This document shows positions 24,364-30,707 of a DNA stretch of 30,707 nt, piece by piece. This DNA is from JALZAQ01 sp038253885 (GTDB lineage: Bacteria > Gemmatimonadota > Gemmatimonadetes > Gemmatimonadales > Gemmatimonadaceae), in assembly GCA_038253885.1 (NCBI GenBank), contig JBBSGP010000035.1, forward strand, positions 1 to 30,707, read 5' to 3'. Positions within the stretch are counted from its first letter, which is position 1, and every line of letters begins with the position of its first letter. The notes beneath the pieces were generated by a model. The model saw only the letters and a list, made by a program, of their open reading frames with translations, was not told where the DNA came from and searched no databases. The position numbers and the translations under genes were made by a program.

Positions 24364-24383
24364 CTGGTTCATGGGCGAACCGG
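24364..24383. terminator. Possible bidirectional hairpin between convergent genes
   Basis: CTGGTTC (24364-24370) can pair with GAACCGG (24377-24383), with one G-T pair and a six-base loop. It sits in the 39-nt gap between the convergent serine hydrolase and M1-like genes. There is no T tract on either side, so it would be a weak terminator at best. Confidence 0.3.
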
Positions 24384-24389
24384 AAAGAT

Positions 24390-26528
24390 TCAGTGCCGCT
24401 TCCCTGCGGCAATCAGCAGCGCCCTCGCCTGTGCGCCGGCGCCCGTCGGGTGGGCGAGCGCCGCATCCGATGCCACTGCGTCAGCGACCGCGCGCCGGAG
24501 CGTCGACAGGTCACCGATCTTGCTCGCAATGATGGCGCGTTGGTAGTGCGCCTGCGGCAAAACCTCGAGCGGGCGGGGTCGACTCGAGAGCGCTGAGTCG
24601 ATCTGCGATCGCGCCTGCTCGTATGTGCCCTGGTCCGTCAGCAGCTGAGCATAGCCGAAGTGTAGAAGGAAACGCAGCCCATACGGATCTGCCTCACCGC
24701 GATCCTCGAGGGCCTCGCGGTAGGCCACCACGGCTGTGGCCACCTGCCCTTCATCGGCGAGAGCGCGCGCACGAGTGTACGGCACCAACGCGCTCGCGTC
24801 GCTGCGCATCTCGGGCGTCCAGCGAAGCACCTCGTAGTCGGGATCGGCCTCAATACTGTCTAGCCGACAACCCGCCGCGAGATCGAACGTCGTCTCGGTG
24901 GCGGCGGGAACTTCGATGCGCTGCGTCACGGATGGGCATCCACTCCCAAGCATGCGCACGTCGAGCATGAACCGATAGGGAATCGAATCCACCTGCCGTA
25001 CCGCGACACGGACTGTATCCGCACGCTGTGTCCACGCAAGGTCGATGTCGGGTGCACCCCCGCGCTCGAGCCATTGCCGGAAGAACCAGCGAAGATCGGT
25101 GCTGGTGTAGCGTTGCAGCGTATCCTCGAACTGCTGCAGCGTGAAGCGCTCGTACGGGTGCGTTACGAAGAGACGGTGGAGCGCGTCCCGAAAGGGTTCC
25201 CGGCCGACTGTGCGCGCGAGCATGTCCCACACCAGCATGCCTTTGCTATTTGTCAGCGTTCGCGTGATCTGTCGATTCGGATCCATCTGGGCGAGCGGCA
25301 CGTCGAGCCCGGCGGCCATCAGCCGGAGATAGCCCGCTGCCGACAGCTCCGGGTAGTACCCCGGGTAGCCCGTTCGACGGTACCGCTCGGCGGCACCGGC
25401 TCCGTCCAACGCCTCGACGGCGCGGAGGGAAGCGTACTGGGCCATGCCATCGGTGAGGAGAAAGCTCGCTTCGCGACCGGATGGCCCGAGCAGGTACGGC
25501 CACCACTGATGGCCGATCTCGTGACCGTAGAAAGCTGCGTTGAACGGCTGGTCGAGGAAGCTGCTCGCGGCAAGGATGAATCCCTCCATGCTGGCGCCGG
25601 CGAACCCCGCGCGGTCGGCGATATCGGTCGGCACCTCGACGAGCGCGAACTCGCGGTGCGGGTACGGAGTGAACTCACGCGAGAGGACGTCCAGGATGCG
25701 CTGGGCACCAGCGAGGGTCTGCTCGACGCTAGGTCGCCGACGGAGCAGAAACGCCGTCACCGGAATCGCGCCGGGCCGCGCGCTCGTCGCGTATCGACCA
25801 ATTCCGAATGCGAAAAACACCGGGGTCGACATATCGAAGCGGTAGATCGCTCGCCCGGCTGCAGTGACTCGCCTCGACATCCGGCCCTGCGCGTGCACGC
25901 GAGCCCCACTTGGCACGATGAAGGTGAGGACGCCCGTCCCTCGCAAGCCACGCAACGCGCCATCGGAGCGCACCGGCTCGCGCTCGATTTCCGGGTACCA
26001 GGCCGTGTTGATACCCGAGCCGAACGCCACTTCGCGTCCGACATGGAAGACGTTTGCCGCCGCATCTCCGCGGTGCACATAGGCGAGGCGCAGCCGCAGC
26101 GCGCATCCCGCCGGAACGTCACGCCGGAAGTGCACCACCCACGTGTTGGTCCCCCAGCCCGCGCGCGCGTGAGGCCGGCGCACGACCCGGAGTCGTGCCT
26201 GACCGGCACTCACCGCTGGGGTCAGCATATCCACCGTCAGACTGTCCATCGACTCGGCGAGGGAGAGCTCGACGCTGTCGCGCGCGCGTGCCGCGGTGGC
26301 GATTCGCATCGTGCCACTGACCCTGAGTCTCGGTGCATGAGGGTCGTAGTCGACGCGGAGGTCGTACGACGGGAACGAGTCAGCCGGGGTTGGCCGGGCT
26401 GCGGGGACCGGGCACGCCTCGCTCACGACCTGCGCGCCCAGTTCCGCGATGAGCGAAGCAAGGAGGCAGAGCGCGGTGAGAGCCGCGCGGGCGGATAGGG
26501 GTATCCGTGGAGAGCTGGGCGGCAGCAT
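24390..26528 (-). CDS. Secreted M1-like metallopeptidase with Asp at the third zinc position
   Basis: A 712-residue exported protein with a signal peptide (LTALCLLASLIAELGAQ). It has an M1-type N-terminal beta domain, the substrate-binding motif GASMEG (311-316, in place of GAMEN) and the zinc motif HEIGHQWW (H336-E337-H340). The third ligand, normally Glu in NEGFAxY, is Asp360 in TDGMAQY. This is one residue further along than the usual HExxH-x18-E spacing. After the catalytic part (ending about FFRQWLERGGAPD) comes a beta domain and then TPR-like helices (VATAVVAYREALED; GYAQLLTDQGTYEQARSQID). ATG 26528 is chosen for the signal peptide; the longer frame to 26711 translates the G-quadruplex tract and is unlikely. 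Divergent from the AraC gene at 26710. Zinc binding through Asp is plausible but activity is unproven. Confidence 0.9.
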   Translation of the reverse strand: MLPPSSPRIPLSARAALTALCLLASLIAELGAQVVSEACPVPAARPTPADSFPSYDLRVDYDPHAPRLRVSGTMRIATAARARDSVELSLAESMDSLTVDMLTPAVSAGQARLRVVRRPHARAGWGTNTWVVHFRRDVPAGCALRLRLAYVHRGDAAANVFHVGREVAFGSGINTAWYPEIEREPVRSDGALRGLRGTGVLTFIVPSGARVHAQGRMSRRVTAAGRAIYRFDMSTPVFFAFGIGRYATSARPGAIPVTAFLLRRRPSVEQTLAGAQRILDVLSREFTPYPHREFALVEVPTDIADRAGFAGASMEGFILAASSFLDQPFNAAFYGHEIGHQWWPYLLGPSGREASFLLTDGMAQYASLRAVEALDGAGAAERYRRTGYPGYYPELSAAGYLRLMAAGLDVPLAQMDPNRQITRTLTNSKGMLVWDMLARTVGREPFRDALHRLFVTHPYERFTLQQFEDTLQRYTSTDLRWFFRQWLERGGAPDIDLAWTQRADTVRVAVRQVDSIPYRFMLDVRMLGSGCPSVTQRIEVPAATETTFDLAAGCRLDSIEADPDYEVLRWTPEMRSDASALVPYTRARALADEGQVATAVVAYREALEDRGEADPYGLRFLLHFGYAQLLTDQGTYEQARSQIDSALSSRPRPLEVLPQAHYQRAIIASKIGDLSTLRRAVADAVASDAALAHPTGAGAQARALLIAAGKRH

Positions 26529-26600
26529 GAACTTGGGAAGCGAGAGTACTGTGAGAGTAGCTCGCGCGACGGCCACCGACTTGAACAGAATTAGCGCCCG

Positions 26601-26636
26601 CCTCGCCCCATCCCCCTCCCCCCTCCCCCCTCCGCT
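26601..26636 (-). other. G-quadruplex-prone tract in divergent promoter region
   Basis: The minus strand has consecutive G runs of 6, 6, 5 and 4 separated by one or two bases (plus strand: CCCC, CCCCC, CCCCCC, CCCCCC). This meets the four-run pattern for an intramolecular G-quadruplex. It lies 73 nt upstream of the peptidase start, within its possible leader or promoter, and 74 nt upstream of the AraC start. It could affect transcription of either gene, or be part of a dispersed intergenic repeat. Confidence 0.6.
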
Positions 26637-26709
26637 CAACTGTGAGGTGAGATCTGGTGTCTCATGGGAGGGTGTGCTATTAGAGACGACCTTCCGCCTT
26701 CGATTCGAC

Positions 26710-27555
26710 ATGACGTCCGGCTATCTCGATCCAGGCACGTTCCACGGTGACGTCACGCCGATGCACTCCGCGGAGCGCGTGACAATCTCCGAGTCGGTGC
26801 ACCGCCGCGACGAATGCCTCCCGTCACATGCCCACTCGCGGCCGTACCTGTCGTTCGTTCTCCGCGGTGCGTATCTGGAGGCCGTCGGCCGGCGCCGCCT
26901 GACGTGCGAGACGCTTGCGCTCCGGTTCCACCCGGCTGGGGAGGAGCATGCGAACACGTTCGGGCCCGCCGGTGCCGTATGCCTGAACATCGAGCTGACG
27001 GGTGACTGGGCCGACCCCCTCGATCAGCTCGATGTCGGCGGCGGATCGATCCTCACGGAAGCGGGCGCCGCATCGGTATTGCGCCTGTACCGGGAGGGGC
27101 ACGACCTGACTCACGTATCGGGGTTGCTGGTGGAAGAAGTGACTCTCGATCTGCTCGTGCTGTGCGCACGGCGTCAACACGATACTCGAGTCGCTGCCAA
27201 CTCGGCCGCCATCCGGAGCGCGATCGATTATCTGGAAGCCAATCTCATGGCAGCGATGACGCTCCAGGCGGTCGCGGCGGCTGCCGGTGTGCACGTCACG
27301 CACTTGGCTCGCCTCTTTCGCGCCAAGCTTGGATGCACGGTGACGGATTACGTGCGCACGCGCCGGCTCGAGCTGGCGCAGAGAGTCCTCATCCTTCGGC
27401 CGGACTGGCACCTGTCGCGGGTGGCCGTGGAGCATGGGTTCGCCGACCATGCTCACTTCACCCGCACGTTTCGGCGAAAGTTCGATGTTACGCCCTCGGC
27501 GTTTCGCACACTGGCATGTCGCATCGCCAGCCGTCAGCGGCTTCCGGCGACGTAG
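26710..27555 (+). CDS. AraC-family transcriptional regulator
   Basis: A 281-residue regulator with an N-terminal cupin-like sensor domain. It begins at YLDPGTFHGDV and contains CLPSHAHSRPYLSFVLRGAY and LRFHPAGEEHANTF, which hold the His-x-His and Glu-His patterns usual for this branch. The C-terminal double helix-turn-helix spans about residues 183-268 (TLQAVAAAAGVHVTHLARLF; HLSRVAVEHGFADHAHFTRT, then FRRKFDVTPSAF). ATG 26710 keeps the conserved start; ATG 26761 would remove it. No ribosome site is obvious. It is divergent from the M1-like gene across 181 nt, so it may control that gene. It is the intact relative of the frameshifted regulator at 22020. Confidence 0.93.
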   Translation: MTSGYLDPGTFHGDVTPMHSAERVTISESVHRRDECLPSHAHSRPYLSFVLRGAYLEAVGRRRLTCETLALRFHPAGEEHANTFGPAGAVCLNIELTGDWADPLDQLDVGGGSILTEAGAASVLRLYREGHDLTHVSGLLVEEVTLDLLVLCARRQHDTRVAANSAAIRSAIDYLEANLMAAMTLQAVAAAAGVHVTHLARLFRAKLGCTVTDYVRTRRLELAQRVLILRPDWHLSRVAVEHGFADHAHFTRTFRRKFDVTPSAFRTLACRIASRQRLPAT

Positions 27556-27567
27556 GAGATCCACGTG

Positions 27568-30051
27568 TCATTCACTTCGTAGTATCGACATGGGATGCAC
27601 GCGCGCTGCGCGCCGCGCCGGCAGCACGCTGGCGATGGCGGCCGCCGCAAGGATGAGGCACATGGCGCCGAGCAGTACGAGCGGATCGCCGGATGTCACC
27701 CCGTAAACCGCTCGGGAGAGAACGCGCGTCAGAATGAAGGCCAACACGAGTCCAATGGCGACACCTCTAACCGTCAGACGAAGGCCCTGCTCTAGCACGA
27801 GGCGCAGGACCTGGTAGTTCGTCGCGCCTACGGCCTTGCGCACCGCGATCTCGCGCGAGCGTTGAGCGACGGAGAAGGCAAGCACACCATACACCCCCAC
27901 CAGAGCGAGGCCCAGCGCAAGAGCGGCTGCCGCACTCAGGATGGCGCCCCCCAAGCGCTGAGGCGCCAGCGTGAAACGCATCGCACCCGCGATGGGGCCG
28001 GCCTCCGTCACTGGGATGTCTGCGTCGAGCGCATGCGCGTCCTGCGCGACGGCACGGCACATCTGCCACAGATCACTCGCGGTGCGAATGTGCAGGGTGA
28101 GGGTCGGCCGGTAGCGCTGTGCGAACGGGAAGAAAACGTAGGGGGGGACGTCGTCTGAATATGAACGGTACTTGGCATTCCGAACGACGCCGATGACTTG
28201 GACGGCACGCGGTGGTGCCGGACGTGTCGCGCTACCAGAGCCTTGGTCAAAAACCCGGACTCGCTGTCCCACCGCGTCCTGATTACTCCAATAGCGGCGG
28301 GCCGCCGATTCGTTGATCACGACGACAGCAGGTGCGAGGGAGTCGTCCGTCGCCTGGAAGTCCCGCCCGCGAAGCAGGGGCGTGCCGAGCGTCGCGAAGT
28401 AGCCTGGGGTGACGACATTGTAGAGCACGGGCGGTGGCAACTGACCCGTCGTACCATCTTCAGTACCGCCGCCGGGGCCGTCGGGCGACATCGGTAGCGC
28501 GTCTCCGCTCGACGAGAGGGGGACGAAGGCAGCGAAGGCCGCGCCTTTCACGCCCGGCCGCCTGATCGTCCGGCGGAGAAGCTCGTCGTAATACGCCCGC
28601 GTCTTCATCGCGCTGTAAGCCACGATTTCTGGGTCAGCCGTGATGATTGCCACCGGTGACGGGTTGAACCCGGGGTCGCTGCCTATCGCGCGCCGCAAGC
28701 TCTGCAGCAGAACTCCTGCCCCAGCCAAGAGGAGAACGGTCAGCGCGATCTGAGCGGTAACGAGCGCGCTTCGCAACCTCGCGCGACGTGTCCCCCCTTG
28801 CGTTCCCCCGTCTTTCAGCGCCGATGCGAGATCCGGGTTGGTTGCCTGCGCGGCGGGGAGGAGCCCGCAGAGCATGCCTGTCATTACTGCGATGAGAAAC
28901 GTCACTCCGACGACACGGAGATCTGGTTGCAGGTTGAAGCTGATCGGGAGCGCCTGGTCGGGCCGAAAGGCCGCTAATGCTCGCGTCGCAGCGAGCGTAA
29001 GGAGCAAGCCGGCCGCTCCACCGGCAAGCGCGAGGAGCACGCCTTCGGTAAGAAATTGCCGTACGACTCGTGAGCGGCCAGCGCCGAGTGCCAGGCGCAC
29101 CGCGACCTCACGCCGCCGCGCTGTGGCCCGCAAGAGAAGTAAGCCGGCCACATTTGCCGACGCAGTCACAAGGACGAGCAGGGCCGCGGCTGAGAGGAGA
29201 ATGACGAAGGTCTTCAGAATCTGACGAAGCTCCGGCCGCACTCCGGTCACGGTCGTCAGTGTGAATCCTCGCTCCGCCTCGTCCCGGGGAAATGCGACCC
29301 TGAGTTGGAGCGAGAGTGCGCGGAGGGCGACCTGCGCCCGCATCGGGGTGAACCCCGGGCGCAACCGCGCCACGACTTCGAACGTGCGGCTGGTTCTGTC
29401 CGTGAGCGCAGGTGCCAAGGGGATCAAGGTCGCGCCGGCACTGCTTGGCACCCAGATGTCGAGCGCCAGCCCCGTGAACATTCCTTGGAAGCTGGCCGGC
29501 ACGACGCCGACGATGGTGACCTGAGCGCCGTTCAGACGAGCCACCGTACCAACCACCGCCGGATCCGCGCTGAAGCGACGGCGCCAGAGTGCGTCACTGA
29601 TCACGGCCACGAGTGGAGCGCTGGGTGTGTCATCGTCCGGCCGGAGTAGCCGCCCGAGTTGTGGCCGAAGTCCCAGTGTTCCGAAGTAATCACCAGAGAT
29701 GAGCTCACCGCGCACCGGCTGGGGCTCCTCCGCGCCGCGCCGCAACCCGAATGCGATGAGGCTTACGGCCGCCGTCCTCTGAAACGCATCCACTCTCTCC
29801 TGAATGTCATGAAACTCGGCGTATGACAGGTTCATATACCCTGCCCCGCGGAGGCTTCCGTAGATGTGTAGAAGTTCGTCGGGCCGTAACACCGCCGGCG
29901 GGCGAAAAAAGAGCGCATTCGCGAGGCTGGCGATCGTGGCCGTACCAGCGATCCCGACTGCGATGGACAGGGTCGCCGTCATTGTGAGCGCGGGACTTCG
30001 GAGCAGGCCCCGGATGGCTCGTCGAATCTCGATGCCGATGTCTTCCAGCAC
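27568..30051 (-). CDS. ADOP (MacB/FtsX-type) permease 3
   Basis: An 827-residue orphan permease. It has an N-terminal cytoplasmic helix (IEIRRAIRGLLRSPALTMTA), TM1 (TLSIAVGIAGTATIASLANA), a MacB-like periplasmic domain (YFGTLGLRPQLGRLLRPDDD), FtsX block one (AALLVLVTASANVAGLLLLR; EVAVRLALGAGRSRVVRQFL), a second periplasmic domain (YFATLGTPLLRGRDFQATDD), and FtsX block two (EIAVRKAVGATNYQVLRLVL) ending RVHPMSILRSE. GTG 30051 is chosen because GGAGGG lies just upstream; GTG 30066 lacks that. It is convergent with the AraC gene, only 12 nt apart. Its promoter has near-consensus elements and a palindrome over the likely start of transcription. No ATPase gene adjoins it. Confidence 0.94.
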   Translation of the reverse strand: MLEDIGIEIRRAIRGLLRSPALTMTATLSIAVGIAGTATIASLANALFFRPPAVLRPDELLHIYGSLRGAGYMNLSYAEFHDIQERVDAFQRTAAVSLIAFGLRRGAEEPQPVRGELISGDYFGTLGLRPQLGRLLRPDDDTPSAPLVAVISDALWRRRFSADPAVVGTVARLNGAQVTIVGVVPASFQGMFTGLALDIWVPSSAGATLIPLAPALTDRTSRTFEVVARLRPGFTPMRAQVALRALSLQLRVAFPRDEAERGFTLTTVTGVRPELRQILKTFVILLSAAALLVLVTASANVAGLLLLRATARRREVAVRLALGAGRSRVVRQFLTEGVLLALAGGAAGLLLTLAATRALAAFRPDQALPISFNLQPDLRVVGVTFLIAVMTGMLCGLLPAAQATNPDLASALKDGGTQGGTRRARLRSALVTAQIALTVLLLAGAGVLLQSLRRAIGSDPGFNPSPVAIITADPEIVAYSAMKTRAYYDELLRRTIRRPGVKGAAFAAFVPLSSSGDALPMSPDGPGGGTEDGTTGQLPPPVLYNVVTPGYFATLGTPLLRGRDFQATDDSLAPAVVVINESAARRYWSNQDAVGQRVRVFDQGSGSATRPAPPRAVQVIGVVRNAKYRSYSDDVPPYVFFPFAQRYRPTLTLHIRTASDLWQMCRAVAQDAHALDADIPVTEAGPIAGAMRFTLAPQRLGGAILSAAAALALGLALVGVYGVLAFSVAQRSREIAVRKAVGATNYQVLRLVLEQGLRLTVRGVAIGLVLAFILTRVLSRAVYGVTSGDPLVLLGAMCLILAAAAIASVLPARRAARVHPMSILRSE

Positions 30052-30133
30052 ACACCCCTCCGCCACTTAGCGACAACTGAGCTCACGTCACGACGAGATA
30101 CCTGCGCACTCTGGTGAAACGCAGAAACCGATT

Positions 30134-30175
30134 TGCAAAGTACTTTACATTATAGAGCAGCAGCCTATCCGTCAA
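30134..30175 (-). promoter_or_regulatory. Sigma-70-like promoter with palindromic operator for permease 3
   Basis: On the minus strand TTGACG (30175-30170) precedes TATAAT (30154-30149) with a 15-nt spacer (16 if CTTGAC is taken). Immediately after the -10 lies TGTAAAGTACTTTGCA (30149-30134). This is an almost perfect 16-bp dyad, with a perfect AAAGTACTTT core, that would cover the transcription start. The position suits a repressor. ADOP genes are often controlled by PadR-type repressors, whose sites are AT-rich dyads of similar look; assignment to PadR is inference. The AT-rich block stands out from the GC-rich surroundings. Confidence 0.6.
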
Positions 30176-30328
30176 GTGCTCCTCATGCTAGCGCTGGTAC
30201 TGCCGACTGCCGTGCAGCGGGAAAGGGGCGTTCACCGGGTGACACGGAACACCAGTAGAGCCTCATTGCCTGTGTCCACTACGCCATCACGGCGAATCTG
30301 TCTTCGGTATACGATCAGGCTATCACCG

Positions 30329-30572
30329 CTAGATCGGCCGTATCTTCGGGGCTGTAGCATCGGCGAACAGCGTGGCCGCGGACTCGGGCACCGGCAGGTG
30401 AATCTGCGGCAAGACAGCCTCGATCTCCGCACGGCGAGGCTCGTACTGTGCCGGCAGCATCAGGCCCTCGCCGAGGTGCTCCACCGGCTCGTCGATCGTG
30501 AAGCCCGGCGGAATCGTCGCCAGCTCGAAGAGGATGCCCCCCGGCGTCCGGAAGTAGACCGAGTTGAAATAA
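30329..30572 (-). pseudogene. VOC-family ring-cleaving dioxygenase, 3' fragment cut by an insertion
   Basis: The minus strand reads YFNSVYFRTPGGILFELATI, then PPGFTIDEPVEHLGEGLMLP, AQYEPRRAEIEAVLPQIHLP and VPESAATLFAD, ending at TAG 30331-30329. This is the C-terminal vicinal-oxygen-chelate half of a ring-cleaving (hydroquinone/catechol-type) dioxygenase. It keeps the metal-binding Glu of GGILFE and the LGExLMLPxQYE signature. Homology starts abruptly next to base 30573, where an IS-like end begins; the rest of the gene, about two thirds of a normal protein, is not in view. It has no start codon of its own. The remainder might lie beyond the inserted element. Confidence 0.75.
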
Positions 30573-30707
30573 GGTTCTTCCGGGAATTTCGGGAATTTAG
30601 GTGACAGGGAGGAGCTGATGGTGCATGCTATGGCGCCCGGAGGGAGCCATGGCAGAGGACCGGTTGGCGGTGCTGTCGACGTTGCTCGGGGGATGGGAAG
30701 GCTTCGA
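30573..30707 (+). mobile_element. Left end of an ISL3-like insertion sequence (partial)
   Basis: The sequence beginning GGTTCTTCCGGGAATTTCGG at 30573 starts exactly where the dioxygenase homology is interrupted. It resembles terminal inverted repeats of the ISL3 family, which begin GG-C/T-TCTT. It includes a tandem 9-bp repeat CGGGAATTT at 30581-30598. A strong ribosome site (GGAGGG) and ATG follow about 75 nt in, the usual distance to a transposase start. The right end and the expected 8-bp target duplication (left copy would be TGAAATAA at 30565-30572) are outside the window. Confidence 0.55.
30649..30707 (+). CDS. Putative transposase start (partial)
   Basis: ATG 30649 after GGAGGGAGCC opens MAEDRLAVLSTLLGGWEGF and runs off the right edge. 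The fragment is too short for a firm family call. It is read as the transposase of the IS end at 30573 because of position, ribosome site and the interrupted dioxygenase. An in-frame ATG at 30625 would add eight residues. Confidence 0.4.
   Translation, partial: MAEDRLAVLSTLLGGWEGF

Noticed and set aside
25074..26498. Plus-strand reading frame of 474 codons
   Set aside because: Antisense to the M1-like peptidase, whose homology is clear; no family pattern in this frame.
30232..30432. Minus-strand frame ending RRDGVVDTGNEALLVFRVTR
   Set aside because: The last 30 residues look protein-like and may be the tail of a lost gene, but I could not name a family and it overlaps the dioxygenase fragment in another frame.
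1..30707. CRISPR array, defence island, prophage or biosynthetic cluster
   Set aside because: No repeat-spacer array, no Cas, restriction or toxin-antitoxin signatures, no phage structural genes and no biosynthetic core enzymes were found.
1..30707. tRNA or rRNA genes
   Set aside because: No cloverleaf-like sequence with a TTCGAATC-type T-loop or conserved rRNA segment was noticed on either strand.

Overview
The window is a GC-rich bacterial chromosome segment that most resembles Gemmatimonadota or Acidobacteriota. The main reason is three large MacB/FtsX-type permeases of the 'acidobacterial duplicated orphan permease' (ADOP) kind with no ATPase beside them. They sit among lipoproteins, GNAT acetyltransferases, AraC regulators, a secreted M1-like peptidase and a serine hydrolase. 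I assign the phylum from gene content only. I see no rRNA, tRNA, CRISPR array or phage module.

Layout. 1-4310 (+): the 3' part of a CzcB-like adaptor and a complete CzcA-type heavy-metal RND pump, overlapping by ATGA. 4313-5357 (-): two dead genes, an internally deleted CooC-like P-loop protein and a cyclase/kynurenine-formamidase-like gene broken by a TAG and a 1-nt insertion. 5480-7711 (+): a tightly coupled trio of CPBP intramembrane protease, ECF sigma factor and two-TM anti-sigma-like protein, then a GNAT enzyme and a short ADOP 5' stub. 7808-8853: an epimerase-like gene with a damaged nucleotide-binding loop, abutting a remnant of a RibD-C/DHFR-like reductase. 8923-11882 (-): ADOP permease 1, whose expected ATG reads ATA, and a lipoprotein.

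12025-17306 (-): a coupled operon for an Opp/Dpp-type importer (SBP, OppB, OppC, second SBP) without an ATPase gene, followed in frame by a beta-barrel fragment. 17365-18332 (-): an AAC(6')-like GNAT and a small lipoprotein, divergent from ADOP permease 2 (18431-20836, +). 20837-22771: a frameshifted small lipoprotein, an SRPBCC membrane protein, a 5' stub of an FMN reductase and a frameshifted AraC regulator. 22842-27555: a class C beta-lactamase-like lipoprotein, convergent with an M1-like peptidase that is itself divergent from an intact AraC regulator across a G-quadruplex-prone tract. 27568-30051 (-): ADOP permease 3 with a near-consensus promoter and a palindromic operator. 30329-30707: the 3' piece of a VOC ring-cleaving dioxygenase, cut by what looks like the left end of an ISL3-type insertion sequence.

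Two themes stand out. One is the CPBP/sigma/anti-sigma trio, which could be a self-contained membrane-proteolysis signalling switch. The other is an unusual density of gene remnants (about ten in 30 kb), with stubs, internal deletions and single-base lesions side by side, as expected of a region of active gene turnover. Single-base frameshifts could be sequencing errors; the deletions and stubs could not.
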